From NCBI GenBank assembly GCA_013002625.1, contig JABDJE010000045.1, positions 1-20,729 on the forward strand: a DNA stretch of 20,729 nucleotides, in the 5' to 3' direction. A model generated the notes under the pieces. That model was not told the origin of the DNA. It did not search any database and was given only the letters and a program-made list of their open reading frames with translations. The translations under genes were made by a program, and so were the position numbers. Of this stretch, positions 14,959 through 20,729 are shown piece after piece (the first letter of the stretch is position 1; each line of letters begins with the position of its first letter). This DNA is from Saprospiraceae bacterium. GTDB taxonomy: Bacteria > Bacteroidota > Bacteroidia > Chitinophagales > Saprospiraceae.

Positions 14959-17900
14959 TTATTTCACAATTATTAATTTGTCCGAGGTCGTTGCCGGACC
15001 GGAATTAATTTTAATATAGTAAAGGCCTGCATCAAGATTTTCGATATCAATAAGCTTGACCCTTTGATTGTATGTATGACTTTGAATCAATTGACCCATT
15101 CTATTAAAGATTAAAATATCCCCGCTTGCCTCCGGCATTTTTCGGAATTCAATTTCCAATCTGTCGGTAGCAGGAATTGGATACATAACATAATCAAATG
15201 TATTGCCTCCTGTAACGACAATGCTTTCTGTAGTTGAGCGCATAATATTAATAGGATTGGACAATGCAAAACAGCCATTCAATGCGTCTATATTATTGCC
15301 TACCTGTAATCCCGTTAATCCGAAGCTGTAGGAGACATTCCATATCTGACATACTCCAGGTCCTGCATTTTCAAATGTAAATATTGTACTGCTCTGCACA
15401 GCCATAATATCACCCAAGGTATCCGTAACGACATAGCTCATTGTATCTCCTTCGGCATTTATAAGACCAACTTCTACGGTATCGATAATACCATCCCCCA
15501 CAATGATATTTGTATTATCATTCGTTGAAATGGTGCCTCCATCGACTTCTTCTTTTATAATCGTAATCGGATTAGAAAAATCAAAGTTTCCGGAGAAAAC
15601 GGATATATTCTGTCCAATGAGGCCATTATCTACCGGTGGTGTTATGGAATCATAGGCTAGATGCCAAATAAGTATATTGCCAATTATAGGTGCATTTTCA
15701 AAATTAAACGGAGGACCAATTGGAATTCCGATTATTAATCCACTTTCAGTGGTTAATACCCAGTTATAATTCATTCCCACAGTATCTGTCAGTATCACAT
15801 CGATGCCATCGTTCACACCGTCACCGATACAAGCTACAACTGTTGTAGCACCATTACTGTCCGTCAGATTACCCCCATTGACACCTTCCTTAATTACTGT
15901 AATCGAGTTTGAAAAATCAAAGCATCCCGTTAGGTCAGCCACATTTTCACCTGCAGCTAATCCAGTCAAATTACCAGAATAACTCAAATGCCAGATCATA
16001 CATGTACCTGCACCTGCATCCTCAAATAAGAATGATGGACCCATTGGCAGGTCAATGATATTTCCAAGCGTATCTGTAATTACATATTGACTGGAATCAC
16101 CCATCTGCCCTACCAGGACAACTTGTATTGTATCATCTACACCTTCACCCACTTCGATGGTCACTTCCGTCAAGCCATCGATCGTTTCTATCATACCACC
16201 AACTGCTTCACTTTTTGTTATACTTAGGGCATTTGAAAGATTAAACCCACCTGATAAATTGGCAATATTAGCTCCTTCGGTAAGACCCATTAAATTGCCT
16301 GTTGAACTGATGTGATAGATTTCAAATTCTAAAACATTTATACTATCCGGTTCAAATGGCGGTCCTGAAGGAATATCAAGAATGACACCTGCAAGGTCAA
16401 CAATGACCCAATCAGATTCAATGCCCATTGTATCCGTAAGTATAACGTCAATCGGATCAGCAATTGTGTCGTTAGCACAAATTGTAGCTGCACTATTCCC
16501 CGCCAAGTCCGTTAATATACCGCCATTGATTTCTTCCCTTGTTACTGTAACAGGATTGGATAATGAGAAACAACCATCCAATACCGAGACATTATTCCCC
16601 GTCATCAGACCTGTTAAACCTGTCTGATAAGAAAGGTTCCAAATCAAACACACGCCCTCGCCTGCATTTTCAAAAAAGAAAGGAGGTGCACTTGGTAGGT
16701 CAAGAATATTACCTATTGTATCTGTAATTACCCAAGCTGTGGAATCACCGATGGCTCCCATTAGGTTTACTTCTATGGTATCTGTAATGCCTTCGTTTAC
16801 GAATATTGTCACTTCTGTTTGACCGGAAGCTGTTTCGATCGCTCCTCCAGCCACTTCATTACGGGTAATGGTAATTGGATTTGAAAAGTCAAAATCCCCC
16901 ATTAATCCGCTTATATTTCCATCCAGTGTATCACCGGTTAATCCTGATTCAAATGCCATGTGCCACAACTGACAAATACCTGGGCCAGCACCATCAAAAA
17001 CAAATGGAGGTCCTGAAGGCAGTCCTACAATCAGACCCGATGTATCAGTCACAATCCATTGAAAGTTTGACCCTATGGTATCGGATAAGATTGTACTGAA
17101 AGGTTCATCTATATTGTTACCTATACATATTTCAACGGATGTCAAGAAGTCTGTTGTCGTAAGAATTCCACCATTTAAAGCAGAACGATTTACCGTAATT
17201 GGATTAGATAAATCCAGGCAGCCCGTTAATTGGCTTGCATCACCACCAATTGTTAATCCATTGATAGTACCGGAATAGGATAAGTGCCATATCAGGCATA
17301 CACCCGGACCGACACCTTCAAAATTGAAAACATTGGTTGAACTTGTATCCAGAATTATTCCTGATGAATCTGTTATTACATAAAGGCTTGTATCACCGGC
17401 CTCTCCGGAAAGGAGTACAGTCACGATATCATCCATTCCATCTGCGACCATAAATGATACTTCGGTCAATGAATCTGAAGTCATGATCATACCACCATCT
17501 GCTTCACTTCTATTGACATTTATATTATTTGAAAGATCAAACGATCCTTGTAAATTATTAACTGAACTGTCTATTTCCAGACCCATGAGACCTGGCTCGT
17601 AGGCGATATGCCAAATTTGGCAAACACCGTTTCCTGCACCTGAAAAGTCGAAAGGAGAATTGGCAGGCAATCCTAAAATAGTCCCTAAGGTATCTGTAAT
17701 AATCCAGGAAAATAGCGTCCCTGATGTATCCATCAGCATCACATCAATAGAATCAACCATACCTTCCAGGATGCAGATATCGACATCCGTTAAGCCATCA
17801 GGTGTTTGAATTATTCCGCCATTTAATCCGGCTCTGATAACAGTAATTGGATTAGATAAATCACTACAGCCAACAATGTCATCGAGTGTCATTCCAAACT

Positions 17901-20729
17901 GAAGGTTCTGCATCTCATTCGAACTAAGATGCCATATCTGGCAAACACCACCACCAGCATTTTCAAGATCAAATGGAGGCCCTGGCGGCAAACCAATAAT
18001 CTGATTGGAAGGATTGGTAATAATCCAACTTGAAAACAAGCCAATTGTGTCGGTAAGAATGACATCGAATGCATCTGACATGCCGTCACCTGCAATTATT
18101 TCAATAGTATCAAGGCCTGTATCTGTAGTCAGCATACCGCCATCAACTTCTTCTCTTTCCAAAGTAATGGCATTCGATAGATCAAAACATCCATCAATAT
18201 CGCCTGCATTTAAACCAACTTCTAATCCAGCAATGGAATCGTTGTAGGCTAAATGCCAAATTAGACATGTACCTGCACCTGCATTTTCAAAATCAAATGG
18301 AGGGCCCGCAGGCAGGTCTAAAATATTTAAGCTATCATCCGTGATGACCCATTGTAGTGAATCACCTTCTATTCCTGTAAGTATAATATCAACGCTGTCA
18401 GCGATGCCATCACCAGAACACACTGTAATTAAGGTAAGTGAATCCGTGGTCATAATCATTCCTCCATTGACACCATTTCTAATAATTGCAATGCTGTTAG
18501 AAAATGAAAATGCGCCTGATAAATTATTCACATTTTCACCTACATCCAGACCCATTAGTCCAGTCTCAAAACTTAAATGCCAAATAAGACAAATACCACC
18601 CCCAGCGCCTTCAAAATCAAATGGAGGGCTAACCGGTAAATCTAATATGAGACCAGATGTATCTGTAATCACCCATGCTGAGTTGGTTCCTTCATTGCCT
18701 TCAAGGACAACCTGAATGCTGTCTGCAATACCATCCCCGGCGCATATTTCTAAACTTACAAGACTGTCAGGCGTCATTATTGAACCTCCGATAAGCAAAC
18801 TTCTTATGACAGTAATAGGATTTGACAAGTCAAAGCAACCCATTAAATCTGCTGCATTTTCGCCTACTTCCAAGCCAGCGATTGAGTCAAGATAGGATAC
18901 ATTCCATATCAGACATACACCCACTGGAACATCTTCAAAATCAACAGGGAATGTATCTGGTAATGAAAGAATAACACCCAATGTGTCCGTAATTACCCAT
19001 TGCATACTATCCCCGATAGCACCATCAATTATAACATCAACCAGGTCTGGAATACTGTCTCCGACGATTACATTAACTACCGTCATACTATCTGTTGTCA
19101 TGATCATACCCCCGTTGACTTCATTTCTATTTACCGAAATCGCATTGGAGAGATCATGGCACCCTTGAAGTGCATTGACATTCAAACTATCACCTTGAAT
19201 TGTTATACTGTCCGTATACATGAGATGGTAGATTAAACAAGTGCCTTGTGGCGCTCCTTCCAGGTCAATCAAATTTGATTCTGATTGAGCTAGAACCATT
19301 CCAGAGGTATCTGTAATCAGGTAAATCATATTTGGACCAGAAAATCCAGTAGCCATTACATCCAATGTATCTGCTACGCCATCACCGGAACATATATCAA
19401 TGCTTGTCGCACCACCTTCCAAACTTATGGATCCTCCTTCAATATCAAATCGCGATATATTAATTGAATTAGAGAAATCGAAACAACCTTCGAGCGTGTC
19501 GACATTATTACCCACTTCCAGGTTTAACAATCCAAAAGAATAGCTGATATTCCATAACAGATAAGTCCCTATCTCGAGATCGCTGTAATCCATTATATCC
19601 GAATCACTCAATTCCAGAATGTTACCCAGGGTATCCGTTAGTACCCAGGTCATCGTGTCTCCACTTGCATTCATGATATCGACTTGAATTGAATCAAGTC
19701 CTGTATCTGAAGGGCAAATCGTTAGTGATGTTGCACCATTAATTGATATTTCTCCACCGGCAACGCCAGTTCTTATTATACTTATTGGGTTGGACAAATC
19801 AAAACATCCGTCCAGGCTATCCACCACAGTCACGCCGTCCAATAGTGAAGTGTCACCATAAGCGATATGCCATATCAGGCAAACGCCTTCTTCTACGCCT
19901 TCAAAATCAAAGAAGTTGGAGTTGCTGACTTCCAGAATATTACCCAGGGTATCTGTGACCAGAAATGAAAACAAAGTTCCCACTTCACCTGTAACCAATA
20001 CCTCAACAATATCCGGTTGACCATCACCTGAACAGGTCATGACAACCACCTCTCCACCATCCTGCGTCTCAATAGAACCGCCGTCAAAACTTTCTCGATT
20101 TACAACGAGGGCAGTAGATAATTCAAAGCATCCTTCAAGATCCGATAACTCATTATCCATCTCCGCACCTATGAGCTGTCCACCGTAACTGACGGCAAAC
20201 AATAGGCAAGTACCTGGACCTGCATTTTCAAAATCAAATGGCGGTGCATCTGCAGTCATTAAAATTGTGCTGTCTTCATCGGTGATGATATAAATAAGTT
20301 CATCACCCGAAGCATCTACAAGTTGTACATCAATATTATCTGGTTCTCCATCTCCCGCACATACAGATACTGAACTGTTGTTATTGCTATCGAGCAATTC
20401 GCCACCAGCAATTTGAAAATTATTTACAGTAATGCTGTTCGAAAGGTCAAAGCAACCAGAAATATTTGCCAATGGTCGATCTACGCGTAAGCCTGTAATC
20501 GGCAGAAAATATGAAATATGATATACTTTATAGTTGCCACCTTCAAGTTCTGAAAAATCTATTGTTGGATCAGCGTCCAGATAAACTATTGTGCCATCTT
20601 CATCCACAACCAACCACCTGAACCTATCTCCCAATTCTTCTACTACTTCAAATGTCAGATTCGTTGAAGCTGAATCTGAAGCACATATTTCCGTATCGTC
20701 ATCGGTGCTTATCACCCCACCTCTTGTAT
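14959..20729 (-). CDS. Giant T9SS-secreted protein of ~108-residue repeats (5' end outside window)
   Basis: The frame is open from the right edge to a stop at 14959-14961 and covers at least 1,922 residues; the true start lies beyond the window, and a nominal GTG at 20715 is internal to a repeat. Numbered from 20715, residues 1-1831 are 17 consecutive units of about 108 residues, each with a GG start, a C/V-x-GDG block, W-V-ITD-TLG-N-IL, PPFDFENAG-G, CLIWHLSY, GL-x-x-G-N and GCFDLSNPITV motifs. Residues ~1843-1918 are a T9SS type A sorting domain (YPIPATDRLEIEF, GLYYIKI, KLIIVK). This implies export through the outer membrane and surface attachment. The repeats are acidic, very poor in Lys and Arg, and probably beta-rich. 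Similar repeats occur in Saprospiria surface proteins, but I know no assigned function. A terminator follows the gene. Confidence 0.9.
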   Translation of the reverse strand, partial: TRGGVISTDDDTEICASDSASTNLTFEVVEELGDRFRWLVVDEDGTIVYLDADPTIDFSELEGGNYKVYHISYFLPITGLRVDRPLANISGCFDLSNSITVNNFQIAGGELLDSNNNSSVSVCAGDGEPDNIDVQLVDASGDELIYIITDEDSTILMTADAPPFDFENAGPGTCLLFAVSYGGQLIGAEMDNELSDLEGCFELSTALVVNRESFDGGSIETQDGGEVVVMTCSGDGQPDIVEVLVTGEVGTLFSFLVTDTLGNILEVSNSNFFDFEGVEEGVCLIWHIAYGDTSLLDGVTVVDSLDGCFDLSNPISIIRTGVAGGEISINGATSLTICPSDTGLDSIQVDIMNASGDTMTWVLTDTLGNILELSDSDIMDYSDLEIGTYLLWNISYSFGLLNLEVGNNVDTLEGCFDFSNSINISRFDIEGGSISLEGGATSIDICSGDGVADTLDVMATGFSGPNMIYLITDTSGMVLAQSESNLIDLEGAPQGTCLIYHLMYTDSITIQGDSLNVNALQGCHDLSNAISVNRNEVNGGMIMTTDSMTVVNVIVGDSIPDLVDVIIDGAIGDSMQWVITDTLGVILSLPDTFPVDFEDVPVGVCLIWNVSYLDSIAGLEVGENAADLMGCFDLSNPITVIRSLLIGGSIMTPDSLVSLEICAGDGIADSIQVVLEGNEGTNSAWVITDTSGLILDLPVSPPFDFEGAGGGICLIWHLSFETGLMGLDVGENVNNLSGAFSFSNSIAIIRNGVNGGMIMTTDSLTLITVCSGDGIADSVDIILTGIEGDSLQWVITDDSLNILDLPAGPPFDFENAGAGTCLIWHLAYNDSIAGLEVGLNAGDIDGCFDLSNAITLEREEVDGGMLTTDTGLDTIEIIAGDGMSDAFDVILTDTIGLFSSWIITNPSNQIIGLPPGPPFDLENAGGGVCQIWHLSSNEMQNLQFGMTLDDIVGCSDLSNPITVIRAGLNGGIIQTPDGLTDVDICILEGMVDSIDVMLMDTSGTLFSWIITDTLGTILGLPANSPFDFSGAGNGVCQIWHIAYEPGLMGLEIDSSVNNLQGSFDLSNNINVNRSEADGGMIMTSDSLTEVSFMVADGMDDIVTVLLSGEAGDTSLYVITDSSGIILDTSSTNVFNFEGVGPGVCLIWHLSYSGTINGLTIGGDASQLTGCLDLSNPITVNRSALNGGILTTTDFLTSVEICIGNNIDEPFSTILSDTIGSNFQWIVTDTSGLIVGLPSGPPFVFDGAGPGICQLWHMAFESGLTGDTLDGNISGLMGDFDFSNPITITRNEVAGGAIETASGQTEVTIFVNEGITDTIEVNLMGAIGDSTAWVITDTIGNILDLPSAPPFFFENAGEGVCLIWNLSYQTGLTGLMTGNNVSVLDGCFSLSNPVTVTREEINGGILTDLAGNSAATICANDTIADPIDVILTDTMGIESDWVIVDLAGVILDIPSGPPFEPDSINVLEFEIYHISSTGNLMGLTEGANIANLSGGFNLSNALSITKSEAVGGMIETIDGLTEVTIEVGEGVDDTIQVVLVGQMGDSSQYVITDTLGNIIDLPMGPSFLFEDAGAGTCMIWHLSYSGNLTGLAAGENVADLTGCFDFSNSITVIKEGVNGGNLTDSNGATTVVACIGDGVNDGIDVILTDTVGMNYNWVLTTESGLIIGIPIGPPFNFENAPIIGNILIWHLAYDSITPPVDNGLIGQNISVFSGNFDFSNPITIIKEEVDGGTISTNDNTNIIVGDGIIDTVEVGLINAEGDTMSYVVTDTLGDIMAVQSSTIFTFENAGPGVCQIWNVSYSFGLTGLQVGNNIDALNGCFALSNPINIMRSTTESIVVTGGNTFDYVMYPIPATDRLEIEFRKMPEASGDILIFNRMGQLIQSHTYNQRVKLIDIENLDAGLYYIKINSGPATTSDKLIIVK
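15223..18141 (-). repeat. Two-type (A/B) higher-order alternation in units 9-17
   Basis: Units 10, 12, 14 and 16 (type A) have DT-x-G after the first strand block (DTSG, DTIG, DTMG, DTVG), keep the first Cys (C before the GDG block) and lack the Cys in G-C-F-D-LSN. Units 11, 13, 15 and 17 (type B) have x-x-GD at the same place, lack the first Cys and keep the second. Unit 9 is mixed: A-like in its DTIG segment, B-like in its cysteines. The pattern suggests growth by duplication of ~650-bp dimers, or constraint on neighbouring units. Confidence 0.7.
15223..20729 (-). repeat. 17 tandem ~324-bp protein-coding repeat units
   Basis: Unit boundaries (minus strand, upper to lower): 20729-20407 (partial), 20406-20083, 20082-19759, 19758-19438, 19437-19114, 19113-18790, 18789-18466, 18465-18142, 18141-17821, 17820-17497, 17496-17173, 17172-16849, 16848-16525, 16524-16201, 16200-15877, 15876-15541 and 15540-15223. 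Most units are exactly 108 codons; units 4 and 9 have 107, unit 16 has 112 and unit 17 has 106. The DNA is diverged between units while the protein motifs are kept, so the array is old and unlikely to be an assembly collapse. Confidence 0.9.

Noticed and set aside
18341..18715. Open frame of 124 codons on the plus strand inside the giant repeat gene
   Set aside because: Similar plus-strand frames recur with the repeat period (16382, 18005, 18983), as expected for shadows of the minus-strand repeats.
15223..20729. Long regular repeat array considered as CRISPR or satellite DNA
   Set aside because: The period is ~324 bp, a multiple of three, without spacers, and coding is continuous in one frame.

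Overview
The window looks like a chromosomal segment of a Bacteroidota bacterium, most likely from the Saprospiria (Saprospiraceae/Lewinella-like). The basis is two cell-surface genes with type IX secretion (T9SS) style C-termini, GEVED and 3-coathanger-like domains, MopE-type metal-binding repeats, a giant protein with ~108-residue repeats, several lipoprotein signals, an AT-rich base composition, and promoter candidates of the Bacteroidota type (TAnnTTTG). The taxonomic placement is inference from gene content. No rRNA, tRNA, CRISPR array, transposase or integrase is visible, and no gene-free stretch exceeds 300 bases.

Layout. Bases 1-2223 (+) hold the 3' part of a large secreted MopE-repeat protein. 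Its reading frame is broken by an in-frame TGA at 61-63, where the GEVED domain should have a Cys. Its end runs 23 bp into the convergent aroA. On the minus strand, phoH (TTG start), an OsmC-family gene and aroA form a tight three-gene unit (4858 down to 2201). A 154-bp divergent region follows. On the plus strand, a DUF62/SAM-hydrolase-like gene, a small ABM-fold monooxygenase-like gene, aroB and a VCBS/FG-GAP-ASPIC/UnbV (CRTAC1-like) lipoprotein are chained by 4-bp, 0-bp and 4-bp junctions, with a DUF4197 lipoprotein gene 62 bp further on. The DUF4197 gene and a convergent AI-2E-family permease share one TTAA as both stop codons. Diverging from the permease are a Tat/lipoprotein-type amidase and a DUF2207 membrane protein. 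An intrinsic terminator separates DUF2207 from a very large minus-strand gene that fills 14959-20729 and runs off the end of the window.

How the genes fit together. Two shikimate-pathway steps (AroB, step 2; AroA, step 6) sit in two divergent units with unrelated housekeeping partners. Both ends of the window are occupied by exported repeat proteins. The most unusual object is the giant protein. It has 17 visible repeat units, and from about unit 9 onward they alternate between two types. The two cysteine positions covary across repeat junctions rather than within units, which suggests inter-repeat disulfide staples along an extracellular fibre. I see no new enzymatic or defence system. The points of interest are this repeat architecture, the Cys-to-TGA break, a 12-bp perfect hairpin inside the aroA 3' end, and a DUF62 protein that seems to lack the family's usual catalytic residues.
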